Below, one piece after another: positions 1 through 5,579 of a stretch of 6,482 nt of DNA. The DNA comes from Chloroflexota bacterium (GTDB lineage Bacteria > Chloroflexota > Anaerolineae > Anaerolineales > DRMV01), in the NCBI GenBank assembly GCA_013154225.1, contig JAADCW010000205.1:1-6482 (forward strand). The letters run 5' to 3'. Below the pieces are notes generated by a model. It was not told the DNA's origin and made no database searches. It saw only the letters and a program-made list of their open reading frames with translations. Numbering within the stretch: position 1 is the stretch's first letter; the number at the start of each line of letters is the position of its first letter. Both the position numbers and the translations under genes were made by a program.

Positions 1-179
1 GCCCCTTTGTGTTTGCCGACAACGACGAAGTGCTGCGCCCCGGTATGGTGTTTACTGTGGAACCCGGCATCTACCTGCCCGGCCGCGGGGGCGCGCGGGT
101 CGAAGACGACGTGGTCATCACCACCGACGGCGCCCGAAGCCTCAGCGATATGCCTCGCGCTTTGCGGCGATTGGGATAG
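1..179 (+). CDS. Xaa-Pro aminopeptidase/dipeptidase (peptidase M24), 3' end only
   Basis: This is the last 59 codons of a gene that begins before the window; the reading frame has its first full codon at position 3 and stops with TAG at 177-179. M24 peptidases are cytoplasmic two-metal enzymes that remove the N-terminal residue ahead of proline. Two of the five metal ligands of the family are visible: the Glu in the motif FTVEPGIY and the Glu in ARVEDDVVIT. The spacing between them is short and the tail after the second motif is only about 18 residues, as in the compact prolidase-like members rather than long eukaryotic forms. The substrate class (aminopeptidase P or dipeptidase) cannot be decided without the N-terminal domain. 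The gene converges on the flippase gene, with a hairpin between them. Family call is firm; subfamily is open. Confidence 0.93.
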   Translation, partial: PFVFADNDEVLRPGMVFTVEPGIYLPGRGGARVEDDVVITTDGARSLSDMPRALRRLG

Positions 180-223
180 CTCACATTTTATTGTTTGAAA
201 AAATTTTTTGGCAAAATCATTTC

Positions 224-248
224 CCCCAGCGAATGACCTTCGCTGGGG
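224..248. terminator. Hairpin between converging genes, probable terminator
   Basis: A perfect 10-bp stem (224-233 pairing with 239-248, CCCCAGCGAA with TTCGCTGGGG) closes a 5-base loop. It lies 44 bases after the peptidase stop and 21 bases after the flippase stop on the other strand, so it could end both transcripts. The run following it is only weakly T-rich in either direction (ATTTGTGTT on +, GGAAATGATTTT on -), so termination strength is uncertain. An A6T6 palindrome at 198-209 is nearby. Confidence 0.7.
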
Positions 249-269
249 ATTTGTGTTACTCCAATTGCA

Positions 270-1832
270 TCAGGCTTGCGTTTTCGCCTTTCCCCCTCGC
301 CGCACCCGACGCCAAACCGCGTCAAAGAAAATCTGATCTTCCTCGTCAAAATGCAGCCACCAAAGCAAAGCCAAAAACACCACCACACCCACAACAGAAG
401 CCAAACCCGCTTGCCACAACCGAGGCAGAGGCGTCCACTGAAAAAGCGCCATGACCAACAGAGTTCCACCCCCAGCCAATAGCCCCTTGCCATAGCGTTT
501 ATCGTAAGGCCACAAACGCAGAGCACGGCGCAGATAAATGATGCCCAACAAATTGGCCGTGGTCAACCCCAAAGCCCCACCCAAAGCCGCGCCCACAACA
601 CCCAGTGAAGGCACCAAGGCCACATTGAGCAAAAACGTGGTCAACGCGCCAATGCTCACTTGAATCACCAAAGCCTTTTGGCGCCCTAACATCGCGTGCA
701 TAGTCGTCACCGTGCCCGTTGCCGCGTGGAAAAGTTGCGCCAAGGCCAAAATCAACAACACCGTACTGCCTTCCATGTAAGATGAACCAAACAACAATCC
801 CAATGCTGTTTTTGGGAAAAGTAACAGTGCCAGCATGGGGGGAATGCTCAAATAAAAACTCCACTTGGTGGTAATTTTATACAACTCGTTGATCTGCTCA
901 CGCGTACCCTCTTGTCCGGCCAAACGCGCAATCACGGGCGAGAAAATCGAACTAATACTGAAAAGAATAATTCCAGGCAGTGTAGCCGTCTGGGCTGCGG
1001 CCTGATAAATTCCCACTTCGTTCACAGGGCGAAAATACCCCAAAACCAAACGCGGCGTCCATTCCAACACCAAAAACAACAACCCCGAAAAACACACGGG
1101 CAAAGCATAGCCTAACACTTCCCGAAAAAATGTCCACGTCCACGCCGCGGGGCGATACACATCCCGATAAAGCACAAACAACGCCACCAAAGCCACCCCC
1201 AACGCCAACCCCTGGGCCAGGGCCAGCGACCACAGGGCGCCTTGAATCCCCCATGAAAACAAAAACGTCAGCACCCATGCGCCCAAACCCAGGAAAATGG
1301 CTGGCAACAGATCCCGCAAAACAATGCTCAGCCCCACACGGGTAATCTGCACTGTGGAAGCCACCACCCGAAGTACCGCGGCAATACCCAAAGGAATTGC
1401 AATCCACCGCAATACTGGTGCCAATGCGGGCTTGTGATAAAAACCCGCAATCCACGACGAGCCCAAAAATAACGCCAACCCCCAGAAAATTCCCGAAAGC
1501 ACCACCAACGCCAAAATTTGCTGCACCACCTGCCGAAAACGCGCGCGGTTGACGCGCAACGTCGGTGCGCCAAACCGAATGACCCCCATAGGCAGCCCTA
1601 ACGCCGCGGCCATCGTGCCCACCTGAAAGACCGACCACCCCAAAGCCCAGAGGCCATAATCGGCTTGCCCTAACGTCCGAGCGAGAAAAGCCTGGCTCCC
1701 CAAAAGGAAAACCTTGCTTGAAATCCGCGCAATCATGGCAATGCCCGCGCCTTTGGCCACGGTCAAAACCAGGTTTCGATGCTGGGTGGTCGAGGAATCA
1801 AACGAAGGGGAAGAAGGCGTTACGTCAGCCAT
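270..1832 (-). CDS. Polysaccharide/lipid-linked oligosaccharide flippase (Wzx-like, MOP superfamily)
   Basis: The 520-residue product is an inner-membrane protein with about 12-14 hydrophobic segments spread over residues 25-500, a short soluble N-terminus (about 20 residues) and a charged C-terminal tail rich in Arg and Lys. The N-terminal pattern, with a KGAGIAMIARISSK stretch, then LARTLGQADYGLWALGW, is the typical opening of the polysaccharide biosynthesis/oligosaccharide flippase family, in which the first helices are followed by a 'G...yG.....' loop. Length is normal for the family (about 420-520). By family knowledge it would move an undecaprenyl-linked or similar glycan across the membrane. 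The start ATG (1830-1832) lies within the end of the sulfotransferase gene: the two overlap by 13 bases (1820-1832), which argues for translational coupling; no strong Shine-Dalgarno site precedes the ATG. The substrate is unknown. MurJ is a less likely alternative, since the glycan-flippase pattern and sulfotransferase neighbour fit better. Confidence 0.88.
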   Translation of the reverse strand: MADVTPSSPSFDSSTTQHRNLVLTVAKGAGIAMIARISSKVFLLGSQAFLARTLGQADYGLWALGWSVFQVGTMAAALGLPMGVIRFGAPTLRVNRARFRQVVQQILALVVLSGIFWGLALFLGSSWIAGFYHKPALAPVLRWIAIPLGIAAVLRVVASTVQITRVGLSIVLRDLLPAIFLGLGAWVLTFLFSWGIQGALWSLALAQGLALGVALVALFVLYRDVYRPAAWTWTFFREVLGYALPVCFSGLLFLVLEWTPRLVLGYFRPVNEVGIYQAAAQTATLPGIILFSISSIFSPVIARLAGQEGTREQINELYKITTKWSFYLSIPPMLALLLFPKTALGLLFGSSYMEGSTVLLILALAQLFHAATGTVTTMHAMLGRQKALVIQVSIGALTTFLLNVALVPSLGVVGAALGGALGLTTANLLGIIYLRRALRLWPYDKRYGKGLLAGGGTLLVMALFQWTPLPRLWQAGLASVVGVVVFLALLWWLHFDEEDQIFFDAVWRRVRRGGKAKTQA

Positions 1833-2716
1833 GCACTCAAATCCATATCCAGCAGCGTTTGCAGGCGCAAAATATCGGGTTCAAAATACGCCTTTAATGC
1901 CTGCCGCAGTTGTGGATCCAAAGTCTGCACGTGGGTGGCCCTGGTGGTGCGTTTATTTGCCTTGCGCAGTGCCTCATAAGCCTGTGCAAGACCCGCGCGC
2001 CGCAAAACTTGCAACGCGGACATAGGCAAATACTTCCGCGCCAAAGCCCGCACACGGAATAGCGTTTGATTTAGCCAAAGATACTTCGGCTCACCTGTCA
2101 CATTGGCCCGCGTCAACACATCTTCAGGAACAAACGCGTCCACCCCTAAATCTCTCTCAAACGCTTTGAGGAAAGCCACAGGGTCCTGCCGCAGGGCATC
2201 ATACAAATACACATGCATCTGCTCACGCGGGAAAAAGGCCAAATAACGCGCCACTTGTTCGGCATAGGCGCTTCGTTCCACCAGCAAATCACGATGCTTT
2301 TTGACGGCTTCTGCTAACGAACAGCGAATCACCCCCCTTTGCCGATAAAAACGATAAGCCGATAGCGTGCGCTCTACCGGCTCTCTAAGCACCATAAAAA
2401 TTTGAATTTGCGGATCAAACGCATAAATACGGCCAGGCGCATCTTCATCCCACAAATACGCAGGGCACGCTTCCCCTTTTTTCTGTCCAGGATGCGCCGC
2501 GGCAAAAAAAGCCAAATACCAGGAAACGGGCTGATCAAAGTGCTGGTTTTTCAACCGCGGATCTTCAACAAAGCGCCGGTTGAAATAATAAAGTTCCTTT
2601 TGAGGCGGCAAATAAACCTGCGGATGCTGTCGCAACATGCGCGCCAGCCACGTGGTTCCCCCCTTTTCTGCACCTACAATCAAAAAATCAATTTGTCCAC
2701 GCGTCGAATCCATCAT
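1820..2716 (-). CDS. PAPS-dependent sulfotransferase (carbohydrate/heparan type)
   Basis: The product is a soluble protein of 298 residues, normal for bacterial sulfotransferases, which move a sulfuryl group from PAPS to a hydroxyl or amine, commonly on a glycan. The 5'-phosphosulfate-binding loop is clear at residues 13-28 (IVGAEKGGTTWLARML, with Lys18 and Thr21-Thr22). It is followed by KELYYF at 40-45 and GEACPAYL near 81-88. The 3'-phosphate-binding segment is at about 106-121 (IFMVLREPVERTLSAY, with Arg111 and Ser119). This arrangement matches the heparan N-deacetylase/sulfotransferase-like branch. In-frame starts are possible at GTG 2722, ATG 2716 and ATG 2713. I chose 2716 because the upstream GAGAAG sits 8 bases from it and only 2 from the GTG. 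The gene is first in a cassette with the flippase, so a sulfated cell-surface glycan or glycolipid is an inferred role. Confidence 0.9.
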   Translation of the reverse strand: MMDSTRGQIDFLIVGAEKGGTTWLARMLRQHPQVYLPPQKELYYFNRRFVEDPRLKNQHFDQPVSWYLAFFAAAHPGQKKGEACPAYLWDEDAPGRIYAFDPQIQIFMVLREPVERTLSAYRFYRQRGVIRCSLAEAVKKHRDLLVERSAYAEQVARYLAFFPREQMHVYLYDALRQDPVAFLKAFERDLGVDAFVPEDVLTRANVTGEPKYLWLNQTLFRVRALARKYLPMSALQVLRRAGLAQAYEALRKANKRTTRATHVQTLDPQLRQALKAYFEPDILRLQTLLDMDLSAWLT

Positions 2717-2751
2717 GGTCACCGCTTCTCAGCCCTGCATTTTGTCGCTGT

Positions 2752-2780
2752 ATCCTACCACGCGTTAGAGGTTTCAACAA
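2752..2780 (-). promoter_or_regulatory. Candidate promoter for the sulfotransferase-flippase cassette
   Basis: Read on the minus strand, TTGTTG (2775-2780) and TAGGAT (2752-2757) are 17 bases apart, about 36 bases before the chosen start. An alternative reading of the same stretch is TTGAAA with GATACA, also 17 apart. Both are poor matches (3-4 of 6 per box). Some promoter is expected here because the upstream minus-strand unit ends in a strong terminator at 2831-2855. Confidence 0.35.
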
Positions 2781-2830
2781 GATGGGCGGTCACACGCCCC
2801 AACGGAAAAAACCAACCCTCTCCAAAACAA

Positions 2831-2855
2831 AAAAAGCGGCCTTGCGCCGCTTTTT
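2831..2855. terminator. Rho-independent terminator after the tRNA-Pro/small-protein unit
   Basis: A 10-bp stem (AAAAAGCGGC at 2831-2840 with GCCGCTTTTT at 2846-2855) closes a 5-base loop. On the minus strand the stem is followed by a continuous T tract, 63 bases after the stop of the small gene at 2918. The A/T-flanked GC core makes it structurally bidirectional, but nothing is transcribed into it from the plus strand here. It isolates the sulfotransferase cassette from upstream transcription. Confidence 0.88.
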
Positions 2856-2917
2856 ATTTGCCAAAATGCCTTGTTTTGCGTTACGCTCAACCCAGGCAGA
2901 GCACTACCGATTGCCCA

Positions 2918-3223
2918 TCACAACTTCGGGGCTGAGGCCAGTTCGTAGGATTCGCCTTCTTGCAATGTCAGCCGCGCATCGCCTTCCTGGCCGCTAACAC
3001 GCACCGGGGCCTGAATTTCAAACAAATTACCCCACAAAGCCTGACGGCGGCCTACGGCAAACGACTGTCCGGCCTGCAAGCGCTCGACCAAAACCTCACG
3101 GGGCAAAATCTGCGGCCCGCCATACACATGGGGCCAGCGGCGAAGATACACACGCGCCCAGGCCACTTTGCCATCGGCATCGTGATGCACAGCGTCAATC
3201 ACGCCATCAAATTCTCGGGCCAT
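2918..3223 (-). CDS. Small conserved-looking protein of unknown function
   Basis: I do not recognise the family of this 101-residue protein. It has no membrane segment, signal peptide or cysteine cluster. The predicted character is mostly beta-strand with alternating hydrophobic residues: an opening MAREFDGVIDAVHHDADGK, an Arg/Trp/Tyr-rich middle (VYLRRWPHVYGGP, residues 26-38), a short helix (LPREVLVERLQAG) and a final strand region. A small beta-barrel or SH3/OB-like fold is conceivable but only a guess. The gene is very likely real: the ATG at 3223 has an excellent duplicated Shine-Dalgarno sequence, it lies 27 bases after tRNA-Pro on the same strand under a strong promoter, and a terminator follows. 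No separate promoter is evident in the 27-base gap, so it probably shares the tRNA transcript, which RNase cleavage would then separate. Confidence 0.8.
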   Translation of the reverse strand: MAREFDGVIDAVHHDADGKVAWARVYLRRWPHVYGGPQILPREVLVERLQAGQSFAVGRRQALWGNLFEIQAPVRVSGQEGDARLTLQEGESYELASAPKL

Positions 3224-3227
3224 GATG

Positions 3228-3237
3228 CTCCTCTCCT
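3228..3237 (-). promoter_or_regulatory. Tandem Shine-Dalgarno site of the small gene
   Basis: On the minus strand this reads AGGAGAGGAG, two AGGAG cores that end 4 and 9 bases before the ATG at 3223. It fixes the start codon and suggests efficient translation of the small unknown protein. Confidence 0.75.
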
Positions 3238-3250
3238 GAAAGGGTACAAG

Positions 3251-3323
3251 TCGGGGCGGGCGGACTCGAACCGCCGACCCCCGCGTCCCAAACGCGGTGC
3301 GCTCCCAACTGCGCTACGCCCCG
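3251..3323 (-). tRNA. tRNA-Pro, anticodon UGG
   Basis: The 73-base minus-strand sequence folds as a complete cloverleaf: a 7-bp acceptor stem (CGGGGCG at the 5' end with CGCCCCG), a D arm GCGC-loop-GCGC, an anticodon stem CCGCG/CGCGG around the loop TTTGGGA, a 5-base variable region GGGTC, and a T arm GGCGG/CCGCC around TTCGAGT. The anticodon TGG reads proline codons CCA and, by wobble, others of the box. The discriminator base is A and the 3' CCA is not encoded (ACTTGT follows), so it must be added by nucleotidyltransferase. A strong promoter lies immediately upstream and the small gene follows in the same direction. Confidence 0.98.
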
Positions 3324-3327
3324 ATGT

Positions 3328-3356
3328 TTGCGGCCGATTTGCAAACCAAGTATAAT
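3328..3356 (+). promoter_or_regulatory. Promoter of the crotonase-methyltransferase operon
   Basis: A perfect TATAAT (3351-3356) is preceded at 17 bases by TTGCGG (3328-3333), which matches the -35 consensus only in its TTG. Transcription would begin near 3363, giving a leader of about 52 bases before the ATG at 3415. The element overlaps the oppositely directed tRNA promoter. Confidence 0.6.
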
Positions 3357-3377
3357 GCCCCCATGCACCTGCGTCAA
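3349..3377 (-). promoter_or_regulatory. Strong sigma70 promoter of tRNA-Pro
   Basis: On the minus strand, TTGACG (3372-3377) and TATACT (3349-3354) are separated by exactly 17 bases; each matches the consensus at 5 of 6 positions. Transcription would start about 19 bases before the mature tRNA 5' end at 3323, a normal leader for RNase P processing. The -10 box shares four base pairs with the -10 box of the divergent crotonase promoter. Confidence 0.8.
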
Positions 3378-3414
3378 GCATAACCTATTGAGAAAACCCA
3401 CCCCTGAGGCGCTT

Positions 3415-4197
3415 ATGAACCCTTCGTCTGGTGTTGTTTTATCCATTGATGCTGCCCAAATCGGCATTTTGAAAGTCCACCGCCCCCAAGTCCGCAACGC
3501 GCTTTCCTGGGAAGCCATGCAAGCCTTCAGCGACGCGGTGGAAACCGCGCGCAAGGCAAATCTGCGCGCATTGATTGTCACCGGCGGAGGGCAAGCCTTT
3601 ATCGCAGGCGGCGACCTCAAGCAGTTGGCCGATTACCCCACCGAAGACGATGGGCGCCGCATGAGCCGGTTGATGACCCGGGCTTTGCACAATTTGGAAG
3701 CCCTTCCTTTCCCCACCATCGCGGCCATCAACGGACCTGCACGCGGGGGCGGCTCTGAAGTCGCCTTGGCCTGCGACCTCCGCATCATGGCCGAGAACGC
3801 GGACTTGGGCTTCGTCCAGGTGGCCTGGTATGTTACCCCTGGCTGGGGTATGGGCCAGCGCCTTTTACGCCTGGTAGGCTACAGCCGCGCGCTGGAATGG
3901 CTCTTGACCGGCAAGGTGCTCTCTCCTCAAGAAGCCCTGGAACACGGCCTGGCCAACCGCGTGGTGCCCAAAGGGCAGGCCCTGGATGCCGCGCGGGCAT
4001 TGGCTCAGGAAATCGCCTCCCTGCCCCCTGCAGTAGCGCAAAGCATCAAGGAAGTGCTCCGCGCGGGTGTGACCCTGCCCCCAGCCACCGCGGCCAAGGT
4101 GGAACACGACCTCTTCCCCCCACTCTGGGCCGCAGACGAACACGTTGAGGCTGTTTTGCGCTTCAAACAACGCAGCCGCAAATCCCCCTCAGATTGA
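3415..4197 (+). CDS. Crotonase-family protein (enoyl-CoA hydratase/isomerase-like)
   Basis: The 260-residue product has the normal length of a single-domain crotonase, a family of cytoplasmic enzymes acting on acyl-CoA thioesters through an oxyanion hole. Visible motifs are the substrate-loop AFIAGGDLKQL (61-71), INGPARGGGSEVALACD (105-121) forming the second oxyanion-hole strand, and TPGWGMGQRL (141 onward). Glu115 lies where rat crotonase has catalytic Glu144. The partner Glu164 position, exactly 20 residues later, is Gln135, so classical hydratase activity is doubtful; decarboxylase, isomerase or thioesterase-like chemistry is possible. I chose the ATG at 3415, since GAGG lies 5 bases before it and the crotonase fold begins straight after. 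The open frame back to 3328 runs through the promoter. It heads an operon with the methyltransferase. Confidence 0.9.
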   Translation: MNPSSGVVLSIDAAQIGILKVHRPQVRNALSWEAMQAFSDAVETARKANLRALIVTGGGQAFIAGGDLKQLADYPTEDDGRRMSRLMTRALHNLEALPFPTIAAINGPARGGGSEVALACDLRIMAENADLGFVQVAWYVTPGWGMGQRLLRLVGYSRALEWLLTGKVLSPQEALEHGLANRVVPKGQALDAARALAQEIASLPPAVAQSIKEVLRAGVTLPPATAAKVEHDLFPPLWAADEHVEAVLRFKQRSRKSPSD

Positions 4198-4937
4198 TGA
4201 CCACTTCCCTCTCGCCCGAATACTATCACGCCCACCACGGCGCGTTTCAAGACGACCTGCCTTTTTGGCTGGCGCTGGCGCGGCAGTCAAAAGGGCCTAT
4301 CTTGGCCTTGGGGTGCGGCACTGGCCGCGTCGCGCTTCCTTTGGCCCAGGCGGGCTTCCCCGTGGTAGGGGTGGATATTTCCTCCGAGATGCTGGGCTTT
4401 CTACAGGCTCGGCAAACAGCCGACACCCTGGCCTTGCTCCAGGCCGACTTCCTCCGCCTGCCCCTGGCCGCGCAAAGTTTTGCCCTTGCAGTGCTGCCGT
4501 GCAACACCTACACGACCATCCCCCTGGAAGCCCGCCCCGCGTTTTTGCGTGGGGTGGCACGCGTGCTCCAGCCCGGCGGGGTTTTCGCGCTGAGCGCGCC
4601 CAACCCTCCCTTTGTGGCCACCCTCCCCCCGGAGGCCGAAGCCGAACCTGAAGGGGGTTTTCGGGCGCCCTCCTCTGGCGTGGCTGTGCAGGTTTCCAGC
4701 GGCTGGCAACGAGAAGGCCACCGCTGGACTGTAATTTGGCATTACGACGACCTCCACCCCGATGGCCGCGTCCATCGCCATACTGTCACGCAAACCCACT
4801 TCCTCGCCACCCTGGACACCGAACGCGGTTGGTTCCAGGATGCCGCATTCACCATTCTGCAAGAAAGCGGCGACTTTGCCTCCACTCCTTGGACGCCTGA
4901 CGCGCCTTATTGGGTTGTGACAGCTCAGCGGGGTTAA
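4197..4937 (+). CDS. Class I SAM-dependent methyltransferase
   Basis: The 246-residue product is a soluble Rossmann-fold methyltransferase. Motif I is at about 35-43 (ILALGCGTG) and the ribose-binding acidic residue is Asp60 in VVGVDISSEML. LLQADFLRLP near 79-88 is motif II-like, and VLQPGGVFALSAPNP near 122-136 corresponds to the post-III strand. The usual acidic residue two places before the first Gly of motif I is Ala37, a deviation. The C-terminal half (HYDDLHPDGRVHRHTVTQTHF) resembles small-molecule methyltransferases of the UbiE/Methyltransf_25-like group; the substrate is unknown. The ATG at 4197 shares its A with the TGA stop of the crotonase gene and has no Shine-Dalgarno site, so translation is probably coupled. 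A TTG at 4194 is a weaker alternative. Confidence 0.9.
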   Translation: MTTSLSPEYYHAHHGAFQDDLPFWLALARQSKGPILALGCGTGRVALPLAQAGFPVVGVDISSEMLGFLQARQTADTLALLQADFLRLPLAAQSFALAVLPCNTYTTIPLEARPAFLRGVARVLQPGGVFALSAPNPPFVATLPPEAEAEPEGGFRAPSSGVAVQVSSGWQREGHRWTVIWHYDDLHPDGRVHRHTVTQTHFLATLDTERGWFQDAAFTILQESGDFASTPWTPDAPYWVVTAQRG

Positions 4938-4971
4938 CAAATTTCCTATCTCTCGTTAGCAAATTTCTAAC
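4933..4971. repeat. Pair of direct repeats upstream of the Hsp20 gene, possible operator
   Basis: GTTAACAAATTTC at 4933-4945 and GTTAGCAAATTTC at 4955-4967 match at 12 of 13 bases and are 22 bases apart, about two helical turns. The second copy is also an imperfect palindrome: GTTAG (4955-4959) and CTAAC (4967-4971) flank a 7-base centre. The first copy overlaps the methyltransferase stop codon. The placement just before the Hsp20 promoter region suggests binding of a dimeric regulator. It does not match the CIRCE or HAIR heat-shock operators. Confidence 0.55.
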
Positions 4972-4978
4972 ACGCCTT

Positions 4979-4987
4979 TGGTATGCT
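4979..4987 (+). promoter_or_regulatory. Candidate extended -10 promoter of the Hsp20 gene
   Basis: TGGTATGCT fits the extended -10 pattern TGnTATnnT. No good -35 box is found at 16-18 bases; TTAGCA at 4956-4961 is 20 bases away and lies within the second direct repeat. A regulated promoter would fit a heat-shock gene, but the call is tentative. Confidence 0.35.
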
Positions 4988-5014
4988 GAAAATGCACAAG
5001 CCGAACACAGGCAT

Positions 5015-5022
5015 AAGGAGGT
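5015..5022 (+). promoter_or_regulatory. Strong Shine-Dalgarno site of the Hsp20 gene
   Basis: AAGGAGGT is a full match to the anti-Shine-Dalgarno sequence, ending 5 bases before the ATG at 5028. It decides that start over the in-frame ATG at 4983, which has no ribosome-binding site and falls in the presumed promoter. Confidence 0.85.
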
Positions 5023-5027
5023 GTGTT

Positions 5028-5459
5028 ATGACGCTGTATCGGATTGATCCCTTCCGCCGAATGGAGCGGTTGATGGACGCGATGGATCGGCTGATGGAAA
5101 GCAGCGTGGTGCCGGTGAGCGACACCCGCCAGCGCGGGGTGCGCATTCCCTTGAACGTCAAAGCCGAAGACGACGCCTTCGTCATCACGGCCTGGGTGCC
5201 TGGTCTGGAAGCCGACGACCTGCACATTGAGGTCTTGGAAGACACCGTGGTGTTGGAAGGCGAATTCAAAGCCCCCGAAGCCGAAGGGCTTCTGCTCCAA
5301 GAAATCCCGGTTGGCCCGTTCAAGCGGGTGATCACCCTGCCGACGCCGTTGGAACCCGGCAAGGCTGAAGCCGAACTGACCGACGGTGTGCTCACCCTGC
5401 GTCTGCCCAAAGCCGACGCAGTCCGACCCAAAGAGATCAAAGTCGTAGCCAAGAAATAA
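5028..5459 (+). CDS. Small heat shock protein, Hsp20/alpha-crystallin family
   Basis: The 143-residue product is an ATP-independent holdase that keeps unfolding proteins soluble for later refolding, normally as a large oligomer in the cytoplasm. The N-terminal arm (1-30) is a Met/Arg-rich amphipathic segment (MTLYRIDPFRRMERLMDAMD). The alpha-crystallin domain begins near 40 with RIPLNVKAEDDAFVITAWVPG and ends with the family signature DGVLTLRLPKA (about 121-131). The C-terminal tail contains IKV, an I-x-I/V motif of the kind that docks neighbouring subunits. Length is typical of class A bacterial members. It is monocistronic: direct repeats and a candidate promoter lie upstream and a strong terminator follows 20 bases after the stop. 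No gene for a companion chaperone is in the window. Confidence 0.96.
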   Translation: MTLYRIDPFRRMERLMDAMDRLMESSVVPVSDTRQRGVRIPLNVKAEDDAFVITAWVPGLEADDLHIEVLEDTVVLEGEFKAPEAEGLLLQEIPVGPFKRVITLPTPLEPGKAEAELTDGVLTLRLPKADAVRPKEIKVVAKK

Positions 5460-5479
5460 CTTTCCTCCCTCCCCCTAAA

Positions 5480-5517
5480 AAAGCCCCTGGCGTTTATGCC
5501 AGGGGCTTTGCTTTTTC
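5480..5517. terminator. Strong bidirectional terminator of the Hsp20 gene
   Basis: A perfect 12-bp stem (AAAGCCCCTGGC at 5480-5491 with GCCAGGGGCTTT at 5498-5509) closes a 6-base loop and is followed on the plus strand by a T-rich tract (GCTTTTTCTATTTTT). On the minus strand the A run at 5477-5482 gives a matching T6 tract, so it can also stop transcripts from the converging membrane-protein gene. Confidence 0.93.
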
Positions 5518-5579
5518 TATTTTTGTCTTAGGAAAAAGTATCTTTTTCTACATAAGTCTAAATCAACAAACCGCGCACC

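Noticed and set aside
952..1638. Minus-strand open frame of 228 codons within the flippase gene
   Set aside because: Gly/Val/Phe-rich low-complexity translation, no ribosome-binding site, entirely within a well-supported membrane protein gene.
3328..3414. N-terminal extension of the crotonase frame back to a TTG at 3328 (29 extra residues)
   Set aside because: It runs through the -35/-10 elements and the predicted transcript start, has no ribosome-binding site, and the family's N-terminus begins naturally at the ATG at 3415.
4145..4651. Plus-strand open frame of 168 codons overlapping the crotonase and methyltransferase genes
   Set aside because: Pro/Arg/Gly-rich translation typical of an off-frame reading in GC-rich DNA; the two overlapping frames have clear family motifs.
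4983..5027. Upstream ATG start for Hsp20 (15 extra residues)
   Set aside because: The full AAGGAGGT site at 5015-5022 sits 5 bases before the ATG at 5028; the upstream ATG lacks any such site and overlaps the presumed -10.
4933..5027. CIRCE or HAIR heat-shock operator before Hsp20
   Set aside because: Neither TTAGCACTC-N9-GAGTGCTAA nor CTTGAGT-N7-ACTCAAG is present; TTAGCA alone is shared by chance.
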